In this document: positions 35,157-44,022 of the stretch, one piece after another
How positions within the stretch are numbered: position 1 is the first letter of the stretch
Layout of the letters: each line of letters begins with the position of its first letter
Source: Novosphingobium pentaromativorans US6-1
GTDB taxonomy: Bacteria; Pseudomonadota; Alphaproteobacteria; Sphingomonadales; Sphingomonadaceae
NCBI RefSeq assembly: GCF_000767465.1
Contig: NZ_CP009291.1
Coordinates: 1,939,501 to 2,003,500 of the forward strand
Length of the DNA: 64,000 nucleotides
Reading direction: 5' to 3'
Translations under genes and position numbers: made by a program
The notes under the pieces: model-generated
What the model was told of the DNA's origin: nothing
Database searches by the model: none
Seen by the model: only the letters and a program-made list of their open reading frames with translations

Positions 35157-36148
35157 TGCGAGATCCTTTCCAGCTCCGGCCAGGTCTGCAGCAGCGAAAG
35201 CTGGGCTTCCTGCGCCAGCGCGGCCAGCGGATCGTCTTCTGATGCCGCGATCTGCCCGAGCAGGATCATCCCGGCGCGGGTATCGAGCGCAAGCAGTTCG
35301 CGCATGGCCTGCCAGCGCAGCCCCTCATGGCCCTCGCCGGTCACGATCCGCGAAATCACCGGAACCGCGTCACGCCGTTTCATGCGCGAGAGGACGGAAA
35401 TTGCCAGCTCGCAGCGGCTGTCGTGCGCATTGGACGCCGCCTGGTGCACCAGGGTGCCGTCGGCCAGCGCGAATTCGCGCACCGGCTCGGTTCCGCCAAG
35501 AAAGCGCTGCAGGCGCAGCTTGACCAGGACCCCGCGCGTGCTGCGCATCTGGATCCGCTCGTTCCGGCCATCCCGGTATATGACGGAGCCCGGCTGCATC
35601 GTGACCGGCTCAATTTCCAGCCGGGCGGCTCCGCCCTGTTTCTCCTCGCAGCGGATTCGGTCGGCTTCCCCTGAACCTACCAGCACGCAGGACCAGCTTT
35701 CGACCGGAGTGAAGGCTGCCGTCCGCGCCTCGGCGCGTTCGGAAAGCCTTTCGCTCTCGTAGGAGACAAGCGCCAAAGTCGCGGCCCCCCAATGCGAAAG
35801 CAGCAGGGTCTGCCCGGTCTGGTTGACCCCATGGCGTAGCGGCAGGTGACCGAGGGGATGGGCGCGCAGTCCGTCCAATGCGACATCGACCATGCCCCCG
35901 ACGAAATCCCGAGCCGCACCGCCGGTGCCTTCGAACAGAGCCGCGAGCGAAGGGCAGGCTTCCAGCGGCTTGCCCCTTCCGAAACGCTCGAAATCGTTGA
36001 ATACAGGCCGGACGTCCGGGTTCGCGCGCCACCGGGTCAGGAGCAGCGCCAGTTCGCGCTGTCCCTTCGCCCAGACTTGGTCATTCGTGCGCAGCTCTGC
36101 CAGCGCCTGACCTTGCACTTTGCCATGAAACATAGGGTTTCTAATCAA
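35144..36148 (-). CDS. Unknown protein, probable paralogue of the following gene, His motifs lost
   Basis: About 334 residues. An N-terminal helical part is followed by a strand-rich core ('SWSCVLVGSGEADRI', 'QPGSVIYRDGRNERIQM') and a helical tail of HEAT-like character ('GLRWQAMRELLALDTRAGM'). The segment order, and short matches such as 'Y-R-x-G/A-x-R' before a strand pair, suggest common descent with the gene at 34245, but the H-D-H and H-R-D-I-H groups have no counterpart. The first start option is TTG at 36148, overlapping the stop of the small upstream gene; the alternative ATG at 36133 has no ribosome site either, so translation is probably coupled. Function unknown. Confidence 0.65.
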   Translation of the reverse strand: MIRNPMFHGKVQGQALAELRTNDQVWAKGQRELALLLTRWRANPDVRPVFNDFERFGRGKPLEACPSLAALFEGTGGAARDFVGGMVDVALDGLRAHPLGHLPLRHGVNQTGQTLLLSHWGAATLALVSYESERLSERAEARTAAFTPVESWSCVLVGSGEADRIRCEEKQGGAARLEIEPVTMQPGSVIYRDGRNERIQMRSTRGVLVKLRLQRFLGGTEPVREFALADGTLVHQAASNAHDSRCELAISVLSRMKRRDAVPVISRIVTGEGHEGLRWQAMRELLALDTRAGMILLGQIAASEDDPLAALAQEAQLSLLQTWPELERISQWRS

Positions 36149-36318
36149 GTGCCCGGGTGAAGTTCGTAAAGATAGGCTTCCAGCGAAGCCTCAGCCGCAT
36201 CTTGCACCTGACGGCCCGCAGCATCGATATGGCTGCCAAACAGACCGGTCGGCTGCACCGGATCCGGCAGCGACGCAGGATCAATTTGCGGCAGCCGCAA
36301 AAGCCCGGTTTCAGTCAT
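36145..36318 (-). CDS. 57-residue peptide gene leading the unknown three-gene unit
   Basis: A small open frame with an ATG, a GAGG ribosome site 11 bases upstream, and a stop that overlaps the next gene's TTG. The peptide starts with a Pro-rich polar half ('LPQIDPASLPDPVQPTGLF') and ends in an amphipathic helix ('AAEASLEAYLYELHPGT'). It has no Cys, no signal peptide and no membrane helix. Tight coupling to two larger genes supports it being real. It could be a small subunit, or a substrate or precursor peptide of the two downstream proteins. I do not recognise it. Confidence 0.55.
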   Translation of the reverse strand: MTETGLLRLPQIDPASLPDPVQPTGLFGSHIDAAGRQVQDAAEASLEAYLYELHPGT

Positions 36319-36525
36319 GTTGTGGTGTCCCTCATCTGGGTCAGGCAGAGCCTTGCGTCAGCCAAATTAGGCCTAGCGACCGCGTTGCGAGCAATTAAAA
36401 TACTGTAACAATGACGGCGCAAAGCCCCAACTCAGGGAAACCGCCAAGTAGCATGTTTACGATCGGGTTACCGACTTCACCCACCTATCCGGCCCAGCGG
36501 CAATCGGGTCCCGGTGCAGGACGAA

Positions 36526-37323
36526 TCAGTGCAGTCTCGCGGCCATGCGCAGGAGGATGGTGAGTCCTTCGCCCGGACGCGGGCTTTCCCCCGGGGCGAC
36601 CATGACCCGCGCAGCATCGGCGCGGGCGCGGTCCAGCACCGCGCGGGGAACTTCGGCTTCGTAGGCGATCAGGTCGGCCGACCCCATGAGGCGCGCCTGG
36701 CGCAAGGTAAGGTCCTCGGGATCGTCGCTGTGCAGGACGATCTCCACCACGCCCACCCGCTCCTGACCGGCTGCCGAGAGCCAGTCGTCGATCCTGGCGG
36801 CACTGGTTTCGTCGAGGGGGTCCAGCGGTCCGCCCGAGCCGAGCGCGGCATCGAGCGCGCGGCGGCGATCTCCGGCATCGGGGAAGCGCCCGCGCAAGGC
36901 AGTCCGGGCAGCGCCCAGCGCCTTTGCAAGCGCTCCGAGCGACTGCGGCAACAGCACTTCCAGGCGCAGGCGTAGCTGCTTGGCGAGGCCCGCCGAAGCG
37001 CCGCCCGTCCCGATGGCGACGAGAACCGGCGTGCGATCGAGGATCGAGGGGACGGTAAAGTCGCACAGCGCCGGGCGATCGGTGGCATTCACCAGCAATC
37101 CCGCGCAGCGCGCTCGAACCGTGTCGCCTTCTGCCGCCGTCTCGTCCTCATGGGCGATGAAGGCGAGCCGCGCGCCCTTGTCGATCCCTTCCTGCAGGTC
37201 GTCGACAACGATGCCGCCCGCCCGCTCGACCAACCGCCGTTTCGCCTCGGCCGCTTCCCCCGCGCCCAGCACCACAACCGGCTGGCCGGCGATGCGGTGG
37301 AACAGGGGAAGGGTTTCGATCAT
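36526..37323 (-). CDS. Siroheme synthase, precorrin-2 dehydrogenase domain with methyltransferase stub
   Basis: A 265-residue protein. Residues 1-190 match the CysG N-terminal domain that oxidises precorrin-2 and inserts iron: NAD loop 'VVVLGAGEAAEAKRRLVE' and 'LLVNATDRPALCDFTVPSIL'. The remaining 75 residues, 'DDPEDLTLRQARLMGSADLI' onward, align with the start of the uroporphyrinogen methyltransferase domain, but that domain normally runs 250 residues and begins with G-A-G-P-G-D. The SAM-binding GGDP part is absent, so methylation must come from another protein. A GGAGTG ribosome site fixes the ATG at 37323. Confidence 0.85.
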   Translation of the reverse strand: MIETLPLFHRIAGQPVVVLGAGEAAEAKRRLVERAGGIVVDDLQEGIDKGARLAFIAHEDETAAEGDTVRARCAGLLVNATDRPALCDFTVPSILDRTPVLVAIGTGGASAGLAKQLRLRLEVLLPQSLGALAKALGAARTALRGRFPDAGDRRRALDAALGSGGPLDPLDETSAARIDDWLSAAGQERVGVVEIVLHSDDPEDLTLRQARLMGSADLIAYEAEVPRAVLDRARADAARVMVAPGESPRPGEGLTILLRMAARLH

Positions 37324-37343
37324 CTTCGGATCACTCCGCGCAA

Positions 37344-38609
37344 TTACGCCTGCTTCAGCCACTCCGGCACGCGTTCGGCGGCCAGGATGGTTTCAGGCTC
37401 GATGCGGTTGGCGACAAGGCCCCACTTCTCGCCGTCGACCATCACCTCGGGCACCAGCGCACGGCTGTTGTAGGTATTGGCCATCGTCGCGCCGTAGGCA
37501 CCGGCAGTGCGGAACACGCCGAAATCGCCTGCCTTCACTGCATCGATCTCGCGCCCCATGGCGAAAGTGTCGGAGCTTTCGCAGATCGGGCCAACGATGT
37601 TCGCAACCATCGTCGCGCCGGTCGGGTTGACCGCCGCGAAATCGTGCCAGGCATCGTACATCGCCGGACGGGCGAGGTCGTTCATTGCCGCATCGACCAC
37701 CACGAAGGGGTTCGACGCGCCCTGCTTCACCCGGATCACCTCGGTCACGAGCACACCGGAATTGCCGGTGATGACGCGGCCCGGTTCGAACATCAGGGTG
37801 ACGCCCCAGTCCTTCGCCACATCGTGGACCATGCGCCCGTAGTCATCGGGCGTGGGCAGGCTTTCGCCCACCTTGTAGGGCACGCCCAGGCCGCCGCCGA
37901 GGTCCATGTGCGTGACTTCGTGGCCTTCGGCCCGGATCGTCTCCATCAGCGCGCCCATCTTGATGAAGGCCTGGCGCGAGGGCTCGAGGTCGCTGATCTG
38001 GCTGCCGATGTGCACGGCAAGGCCGCGCATCTGCAGGCCGGGCAATCCGGCGAGGCGGGCGTAGATGCCGGCGGCCACGTCATAGGCGACGCCGAACTTG
38101 TTCTCGGCCTTGCCGGTCGAGATCTTGGCGTGGGTCCTGGCATCGACATTGGGATTCACGCGCAGCGCGCAGGAGGCCCGCTTGCCCAGTACCGCGGCGA
38201 TTTCCGCCAGCTCGACGCCTTCTTCCTCGCTCTCGAGGTTGAACTGCCCGATGCCCGCCTCGACCGCTGCCTTGAGCTCGCGCTTCGACTTGCCGACGCC
38301 GGAAAAGACAATGTCCCGGGCCGGGATGCCCGCGGCCAGGGCCCGGCGCATCTCGCCTTCCGACACCACGTCGGCACCGTAGCCTTCGCTGGCCAGCAGG
38401 TGCAGTACGGCCAGGTTGGGGTTGGATTTGACGGCAAAGGCGATGTGCACGCTGGGCAGGGCCGAAAGCGCCTCGCGGAAGACGCGGGCGTGGCGCGTCA
38501 GCGTGGCGCGCGAATAGACGTAGACCGGCGTGCCGACTTCGCGCGCGATCGTTTCGAGCGGCACGTCCTCGGCGTGAAGCGCGCCGTTCTTCAGTTCGAA
38601 ATGGTCCAT
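37344..38609 (-). CDS. lysA: Diaminopimelate decarboxylase
   Basis: A 421-residue PLP enzyme making lysine from meso-diaminopimelate, the last step of the pathway. The PLP lysine is Lys61 in 'HIAFAVKSNPN'; 'MDLGGGLGVPY' binds the phosphate, and 'GPICESSDTFAMG' supplies the active-site cysteine across the dimer. It begins 18 bases after lptM and shares the argH-lptM-lysA order common in Proteobacteria. Confidence 0.97.
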   Translation of the reverse strand: MDHFELKNGALHAEDVPLETIAREVGTPVYVYSRATLTRHARVFREALSALPSVHIAFAVKSNPNLAVLHLLASEGYGADVVSEGEMRRALAAGIPARDIVFSGVGKSKRELKAAVEAGIGQFNLESEEEGVELAEIAAVLGKRASCALRVNPNVDARTHAKISTGKAENKFGVAYDVAAGIYARLAGLPGLQMRGLAVHIGSQISDLEPSRQAFIKMGALMETIRAEGHEVTHMDLGGGLGVPYKVGESLPTPDDYGRMVHDVAKDWGVTLMFEPGRVITGNSGVLVTEVIRVKQGASNPFVVVDAAMNDLARPAMYDAWHDFAAVNPTGATMVANIVGPICESSDTFAMGREIDAVKAGDFGVFRTAGAYGATMANTYNSRALVPEVMVDGEKWGLVANRIEPETILAAERVPEWLKQA

Positions 38610-38627
38610 TGTTGTCCTGTCAGGGGC

Positions 38628-38867
38628 TTATTCGGGCGGCGGGAGATCGTAGGGATCGTCCTCGCGTTCCTCGGATCGGGTGCGCAGTTCGACGCTGCGC
38701 TCGGGGATCGCCAGGGTCGGCGGATTGAGCAGTTCGTCCGATGTCGGCTTTTCCGCACGGCCATAGGGCGCGGGCGGCAATTGCTGCCCTTCCCGCAGCG
38801 ACAGCCCCTTGCGCTGGCCGCAGGCAACCAGCGCAAGAACGAGAACGAGCGGGATGAGCTTGCGCAA
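38628..38867 (-). CDS. lptM: Small lipoprotein LptM
   Basis: A 79-residue lipoprotein with the lipobox 'LALVACGQ' (Cys16) and a Gly-Leu start 'CGQRKGLSLREGQQLP', which fits LptM (YifL), a partner that matures the LPS translocon LptDE. The E. coli protein is also encoded next to lysA. The C-terminal half is acidic and Pro-rich and longer than in E. coli. It lies 7 bases after argH. Confidence 0.85.
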   Translation of the reverse strand: MRKLIPLVLVLALVACGQRKGLSLREGQQLPPAPYGRAEKPTSDELLNPPTLAIPERSVELRTRSEEREDDPYDLPPPE

Positions 38868-38874
38868 GGTAGAC

Positions 38875-40266
38875 TTACTCCAGACCGAGCGCGGACCGGG
38901 CCTCGGCCACGCGCAGGCGAACCTGATCGGGCGCGGTGCCGCCGTGCGAATTGCGCGCGGCGACCGAAGCCTCGACCGAGAGCGCCTTGAATACGCGCTC
39001 GTCGATGCGGCTGTCGATCTCTTTCAGGTCGGAGAGCGGCAACTGGTCCAGCGCCAACCCGCGCGTTTCGGCGAGCTTGACCGCAGCGCCGGTTATGTGA
39101 TGCGCCTCGCGGAAGGGAATGTTGCCCTCGCGCACCAGCCAGTCGGCAAGGTCGGTGGCCGTGGCAAAGCCCAGCTCGGCCGCGCCGCGCATGCGGTCGG
39201 TGCGGAATCTGGTGTCGGCGACCATCCCGGTCATCGCCGCGACCGACAGCGCCAGCAGGCTGGCGGCCTCGAAGACAGGCGGCTTGTCGTCCTGCATGTC
39301 CTTCGAATAGGCGAGCGGCAGGCCCTTCATCGTCATCATCAGCGCAGTCAGGCAGCCGGTGATGCGACCGGCATGGCCGCGCACCAGTTCGGCGGCGTCC
39401 GGGTTCTTCTTCTGCGGCATGATCGAGCTGCCGGTCGACAAGGCATCGGGCAGAGCCACGAAGCCGAAGGGCTGGCTCGCCCAGATGATGAATTCCTCCG
39501 CCAGACGCGAGAGGTGCAGCGAGCACTGCGAGGCCGCCATCAGGTAGTCGAGCGCAAAGTCGCGGTCGGACACCGAATCGAGACTGTTGTCGGTCGGCGC
39601 ATCGAAGCCCAGCGCCTGCGCGGTCATCTTACGGTCGATCGGAAAGCCGGTCCCGGCCAGCGCCGCCGAGCCGAGCGGGCTGCGGTTCATCCGCTTGCGG
39701 GCATCGGCGAAGCGCGAACGATCGCGCGAGATCATCTCGTAATAGGCCATCAGGTGATGGCCCAGGGTAACCGGCTGCGCGGTCTGCAGGTGGGTGAAGC
39801 CGGGCATGATCGAATCGGCATGCTCACCGGCGCGGGTGACGAGCGCGACCTGCAGCGCCTCCAGACCGGCGTCGATCTGGTCGATGGAGTCGCGCACCCA
39901 CAGGCGGAAATCGGTCGCCACCTGGTCGTTGCGCGAACGCGCCGTGTGCAGGCGACCCGCCGCCGGGCCGATCAACTCGGTGAGGCGCGATTCGGTCGTC
40001 ATGTGGATGTCCTCGAGGTCCCAGTCCTCGGGCACGCCGTTCGCCTCGTACTCGGCCGCGACCTTGTCCAGCCCCTCGGAAATCAGCACCGCGTCCTCGC
40101 CCGCGACGATGCCGCAGGCACCCAGCATGGCGACGTGCGCCTTGCTGGCGGCGATATCCTGACGCCACAATGCCTTGTCGAAGGGGATCGAGGCATTTAT
40201 CTCGCGCATGATTGCCGACGGTCCACCTTCGAACCGTCCGCCCCACATCTGGTTGGAGCCTCCCAT
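38875..40266 (-). CDS. argH: Argininosuccinate lyase
   Basis: A 463-residue lyase of the fumarase/aspartase superfamily that splits argininosuccinate to arginine and fumarate. '[14 protein letters not shown]' opens the fold and '[20 protein letters not shown]' is the superfamily signature with the catalytic serine loop. The ATG at 40266 has a GGGAAG ribosome site that lies inside the divergent tlpA gene. An in-frame ATG at 40248 is an alternative. Confidence 0.97.
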   Translation of the reverse strand: MGGSNQMWGGRFEGGPSAIMREINASIPFDKALWRQDIAASKAHVAMLGACGIVAGEDAVLISEGLDKVAAEYEANGVPEDWDLEDIHMTTESRLTELIGPAAGRLHTARSRNDQVATDFRLWVRDSIDQIDAGLEALQVALVTRAGEHADSIMPGFTHLQTAQPVTLGHHLMAYYEMISRDRSRFADARKRMNRSPLGSAALAGTGFPIDRKMTAQALGFDAPTDNSLDSVSDRDFALDYLMAASQCSLHLSRLAEEFIIWASQPFGFVALPDALSTGSSIMPQKKNPDAAELVRGHAGRITGCLTALMMTMKGLPLAYSKDMQDDKPPVFEAASLLALSVAAMTGMVADTRFRTDRMRGAAELGFATATDLADWLVREGNIPFREAHHITGAAVKLAETRGLALDQLPLSDLKEIDSRIDERVFKALSVEASVAARNSHGGTAPDQVRLRVAEARSALGLE

Positions 40267-40267
40267 C

Positions 40268-40852
40268 TTGCTGTCTTCCCGATCGCTCAAGTGTCTCGTC
40301 CTTACTGGCGCCCTGCTGGCCGCGGGCTGCGATAGGCAAAGCGAAGGGGAGTCGCAACCGCAGGCTTCGCAGGCGCCTGCCGAATCTGCCGCGCCGGCCC
40401 AGGCCGCCTCGAAGAAGCTGGATCGCTCGCACAAGGGCGATCCGATGCCGGTAATCACGCTGGTCGACAATACCGGCGAAACGCTCGACCTTGCCTCGTT
40501 CAGGGGCAAGCCGCTGCTGATCAACCTGTGGGCCACCTGGTGTGCGCCCTGCATCGAGGAAATGCCGACGCTGAACGCCCTGATCGCCCGCGAGGACGAG
40601 ACCGGCGTCGCCGTCCTGCCGATCTCGCAGGACATGGGCCAATCGGACAAGGCCGTGGAAATCCTGCGCCGCCGCAAGCTGGACCACATCCAGCCATGGG
40701 TCGACGACAACGGCGACCTCGGCTTCCAGTACGGCGGCAACTTGCCGGTGACGGTGCTGTTCGACAGCAAGGGTAAGGAAGTCTGGCGCTACACCGGCGG
40801 CAACGACTGGACGAGCCCGGAGGCGCTCAAGCTGATCGCCGAGGCCAAGTAG
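40268..40852 (+). CDS. TlpA-like thiol:disulfide lipoprotein
   Basis: A 194-residue periplasmic thioredoxin-fold protein. The signal ends 'GALLAAGC' (Cys21, lipobox), and the active site is 'WCAPC' at residues 91-95, as in TlpA/ResA-type reductants that supply cytochrome c or copper-centre maturation. The start is a TTG at 40268 with a GGAG nine bases upstream; no ATG gives the whole signal peptide. It is divergent from argH with one base between the two starts. Confidence 0.87.
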   Translation: MLSSRSLKCLVLTGALLAAGCDRQSEGESQPQASQAPAESAAPAQAASKKLDRSHKGDPMPVITLVDNTGETLDLASFRGKPLLINLWATWCAPCIEEMPTLNALIAREDETGVAVLPISQDMGQSDKAVEILRRRKLDHIQPWVDDNGDLGFQYGGNLPVTVLFDSKGKEVWRYTGGNDWTSPEALKLIAEAK

Positions 40853-40985
40853 GCTCTCGGCGGAGGGAGGAGAAGGCCCTGCGCAATCAGCCTTCCGGGC
40901 TGACCACCTCCTCCTGCCCCACCAAGACAAGCAGCATGGACAGCGTGCCAACGGCACCGCGCGATGAACTGAGACTTGAGGAAAA

Positions 40986-41061
40986 TGGTGGGCGGTGAGG
41001 GGCTCGAACCCCCGACCCTCTCGGTGTAAACGAGATGCTCTACCAACTGAGCTAACCGCCC
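40986..41061 (-). tRNA. tRNA-Val (anticodon TAC)
   Basis: On the minus strand a 76-base cloverleaf including an encoded CCA end. The acceptor stem pairs GGGCGGT with ACCGCCC. The D-loop reads 'TAGCTCAGTTGGTAGAGC', the anticodon loop 'TTTACAC' gives TAC for valine, and the T-arm is 'GGGGGTTCGAGCCCC'. The gene sits alone between tlpA and the kinase gene. Confidence 0.95.
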
Positions 41062-41267
41062 GGCCTGCCGGAGCCCCGGGCCTTTACGCGAAAATGACCG
41101 CTCGTCAACCGGAGGTTTCGTTTCCGGCGCGTCGGACGTTCGCCGGGTTTCAAATCGTTGCTGGCCGCGCTTGGCGATTGACCTGCATGGCGCGGGGTGG
41201 AAGCCAGCATACGACAAGCATCGGTAGCCGCGCAAAAGGCGGCCCGGCCGAGAGAGGATCGAGATCA

Positions 41268-42566
41268 GTGGCCCGCCCAGTCCCTACCCGTCTTGCAGCC
41301 TACGTGGCGGTCGTGTTCCTCGTCCTTGCACTGGTGCAGCTGGGCGCGAGCCTGCTGTTCTACAGCGCGATCGATCGCCAGACGCTTCGCGACGATCATG
41401 CGCGGCGCGTGGCCGAGCTGCTGGTGGTGAGCGACAGGGTGCATGCGCTCGATCCCTCGCGCCTTGCCGAGAGCATGACGACGCGGCACCTCTCCGCCCG
41501 GGTGGCAACGGCTCCGCTGGTCGCCGCGCCGACGGGCGATGCCGCGCTCATGGCGATTGCCGCACGCATCGTGGAATGGGAGCCCTCACTCGCCAATCGT
41601 TCGCTGAACCTTGCAACGACGCGCGCGTCCGGCGGCGGACGGGACCTGATCGGCTCGATCCGGCTGGGCGAGAAGGGCTGGCTCAACTTCCGCTCGCGCG
41701 ACATCAGTTCGATGTGGCCGGTCGCCCTGCGCGCGACCGCGCTGACACTGGCAACGACGCTTGCCTGCCTGGCGCTGGGCCTGGGCGCGCTGCATCTGCT
41801 GACGCGCCCGCTGCGACGGCTGGCCGATGCCGCCGAAGCGATCGGTCAGGGACGGCAGGTGCCGATCCGCGAAGGCGGCCCCAAGGACTTGCGCAATCTG
41901 GGCCATGCCATGAATCTCATGCAGGCGCGCATCGAACGCCTGCTGCGCGACCAGGCGCTTTCCTTCGAGGCGATCAGCCACGATTTGCGCACACCGCTAT
42001 CACGCCAGAAAGTCGCCAGCGACCTGATCGACGATCCGGAAATCGCCGCGCTGATGCGCGAGAGCGTCGATGAAATGGAGGACCTTCTGGCCTCGCTGCA
42101 GCGCTTCCTGCGCGCGCAGCACCTCTCCGCTGAGCCGGAGAGCATCGACCTTGCTTCGTATCTCGCCGACCTCCTCGCCGGGTTCGGCAACCGCGCGAGC
42201 CTGGAAGTGCACGGCCGCTCCACCGCGCGCACCTACCGCGAGCCGCTGGCGCTCGCCGTATGCGCCCTCGTCGAGAACGCCGTGCACTTCGGCGAGCGGG
42301 CCAGAGCTTCGCTGGTGGAAGAAAACGGACGTCACGCGGTGATTATCGAAGACGAAGGGCCGGGGATCCCGCCCGACTACTTCGAGGCGATCCTCGACCC
42401 CTTTTTCCGTCTCGACGAAGCCCGTCAGCGCGACACGAGGGGCTTCGGCCTGGGTATTCCCACGGCGCACCGGCTGATGATGCGCTTCCATGGCGGGCTC
42501 TCGTTCGCCGCTGCGCCGGGCGGCGGATTGATCGCCCGACTGGAAGTGCCCAGCCCGCCGCCCTGA
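41268..42566 (+). CDS. Sensor histidine kinase, EnvZ-like
   Basis: A 432-residue membrane kinase. Two membrane helices (about 9-34 and 148-172) bracket a periplasmic sensor of about 110 residues. A HAMP segment 'TRPLRRLADAAEAI' follows, then the phosphorylation site His238 in 'FEAISHDLRTPLSRQK', and the ATP-binding domain with 'CALVENAVHFG', 'IEDEGPGIPPDY' and 'RGFGLGIPTAHRL'. GTG is the start, with a GAGG upstream. No response regulator gene is adjacent, and the gene converges with the ectoine cluster 14 bases away. A sensing role in osmotic stress is a guess from location. Confidence 0.9.
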   Translation: MARPVPTRLAAYVAVVFLVLALVQLGASLLFYSAIDRQTLRDDHARRVAELLVVSDRVHALDPSRLAESMTTRHLSARVATAPLVAAPTGDAALMAIAARIVEWEPSLANRSLNLATTRASGGGRDLIGSIRLGEKGWLNFRSRDISSMWPVALRATALTLATTLACLALGLGALHLLTRPLRRLADAAEAIGQGRQVPIREGGPKDLRNLGHAMNLMQARIERLLRDQALSFEAISHDLRTPLSRQKVASDLIDDPEIAALMRESVDEMEDLLASLQRFLRAQHLSAEPESIDLASYLADLLAGFGNRASLEVHGRSTARTYREPLALAVCALVENAVHFGERARASLVEENGRHAVIIEDEGPGIPPDYFEAILDPFFRLDEARQRDTRGFGLGIPTAHRLMMRFHGGLSFAAAPGGGLIARLEVPSPPP

Positions 42567-42584
42567 CAGGCAGAGCCCGTCAGG
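42562..42584. terminator. Hairpin spanning the convergent kinase and aspartokinase stops
   Basis: A 6-bp inverted repeat (CCTGAC 42562-42567 and GTCAGG 42579-42584) covers both stop codons. There is no T-run. It could act as a weak bidirectional end for the two convergent transcripts. Confidence 0.35.
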
Positions 42585-44022
42585 CTGCGGCGCGCTGGCC
42601 CAGTCGTCCGGCGTCCTCGACGAGCGCCCCGTGGAGAGCGCGGATCGCCGCGTCGAAATCGTGCGAGTGGATGATGAACTGCACGTCGACGTTGCGGATC
42701 TGGTGCTGCATCGCGAGCACGTCCACTTCGGCGTCCATCAACGCCGCAAGCGCGTGGGGGACGAGGCCCGGTTCGGACAGGTCGCTGCCGATCGCCGAAA
42801 CCATCGCCACCGGCTGCGAAGTGATCACGGCACCCGGATAGGCACGCTCAAGGTCGGTAACGATACGCTCCATCTTCGCTGCGGCGATACCGCTCAGGTA
42901 ATGGGTGATCGTGTTGGCGTTCGAGCTCTTGCTGACGATCCACGCCCCGTGCTTGGTGAGGGTTTCGAGTATCGCGGCGTCGTAGCCCTTCTCGCCGACC
43001 ATGTCCTGCTCGAAGAACTGAAGGGCGTGGACGGTCTGGAGCCCGGTGACGATCTCGACGCGCGGCTTGTCGGACACATAGTTGCCGCGGATGAGCGTGC
43101 CTTCGTCCTCGCGGTCGAAGGTGTTGCGCACGCGCAGCGGGATTTCCGACTGGCGCAGGCCGCGGCCTGCGCGCGGGTGGATCGCTTCCATGCCCAGGTT
43201 CGCGAGCTGGTCGGCCACATCGTAGTTGGTGCGGCCGATCTTGCGGGCCTTGCCGGTGCCGACGAGCTTGGGGTCGGCGCTGGAAAGGTGGAACTCCTTG
43301 TGGATGATCGCCTCCCGCGCCTCGGTCAGTACCGCGATGCGCGAGAAGGTCATTTCCGAATAGCCGCGGGCATAGCGACGCACCATGCCGCCTTCGCAGC
43401 CGGCATAGCCGGTGACGATCGGCATCTGCGTCGCCAGGTCGATCGGCTCGAGCGCCTTGAGGATCTGGTCGTCGAGGCTGGCAAGCTCGTCATGGTTCCA
43501 GGTGGTGAGGTCGACGAAGACAGCGTTCACGCCCCGGTCGCGCAGCAGCAACGCAGTCGAGTGCGCGGAATGCGCTTCGCCGAGACCGGCAAGCATTTCG
43601 CGCACGGTGACCATCTGCTCCTTGAGGCAGAACCGGCCATGCGAGCGCAGGCGGTCGAGATCGTCGAGGCAGGCATCGAGCGCGGCGATGCGGTCGTCGA
43701 CGAAGCGGTTCGCCTCGCGCAGGCTCTCCGGCCTGACGAACATCTGCGCATTGCGCTCATGCATGGCGTCACGCACGCGGGCGAGCGCATCCTGCCAGCC
43801 ACCTTCGACATCGTTGGCCGAGAAGTGGGCATAGACGCCCGCCTCGCCCGACTTCTTGTGCTCGAGCAAGAGGTCGGTCATTCCGGCATAGGCCGAAACG
43901 ACGAAGATGCGATTGTACAGCTCGGCGCCTTCGCGTCCCGCGATGAGGACATTGTCGAAGACGGTAGAGGTGGCGGCCATCGAGGTACCGCCGATTTTCT
44001 CGACGCTATGGGCTGCAGTCAT
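42580..44022 (-). CDS. Aspartate kinase of the ectoine cluster (Ask_Ect type)
   Basis: A 480-residue aspartokinase. It phosphorylates aspartate, the first step toward aspartate-semialdehyde, the precursor of ectoine. 'EKIGGTSMAATSTVF' replaces the usual K-F-G-G-T-S and is typical of the Ask_Ect subclass, which escapes normal feedback. Two ACT domains occupy about residues 330-470 ('SKSSNANTITHYLSG', 'DVLAMQHQIRNVDVQFIIH'). It overlaps the ectD stop by four bases and ends the cluster. Confidence 0.93.
   Translation of the reverse strand: MTAAHSVEKIGGTSMAATSTVFDNVLIAGREGAELYNRIFVVSAYAGMTDLLLEHKKSGEAGVYAHFSANDVEGGWQDALARVRDAMHERNAQMFVRPESLREANRFVDDRIAALDACLDDLDRLRSHGRFCLKEQMVTVREMLAGLGEAHSAHSTALLLRDRGVNAVFVDLTTWNHDELASLDDQILKALEPIDLATQMPIVTGYAGCEGGMVRRYARGYSEMTFSRIAVLTEAREAIIHKEFHLSSADPKLVGTGKARKIGRTNYDVADQLANLGMEAIHPRAGRGLRQSEIPLRVRNTFDREDEGTLIRGNYVSDKPRVEIVTGLQTVHALQFFEQDMVGEKGYDAAILETLTKHGAWIVSKSSNANTITHYLSGIAAAKMERIVTDLERAYPGAVITSQPVAMVSAIGSDLSEPGLVPHALAALMDAEVDVLAMQHQIRNVDVQFIIHSHDFDAAIRALHGALVEDAGRLGQRAAA

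Noticed and set aside
34245-36318. Toxin-antitoxin module reading of the three-gene unit
   Set aside because: The first protein is small, but the partners are over 300 residues and show no nuclease, kinase or ADP-ribosyl motif. Nothing in the peptide resembles an antitoxin DNA-binding domain.
40986-41061. tRNA-Val as a site of integration for a mobile element
   Set aside because: No integrase gene or direct repeat of the tRNA 3' end was found within the window on either side.
42580-44022. Aspartokinase as the general lysC of the genome
   Set aside because: It is coupled to ectD and has the K-I-G-G-T-S-M opening of the ectoine-specific class. The housekeeping enzyme is probably elsewhere.
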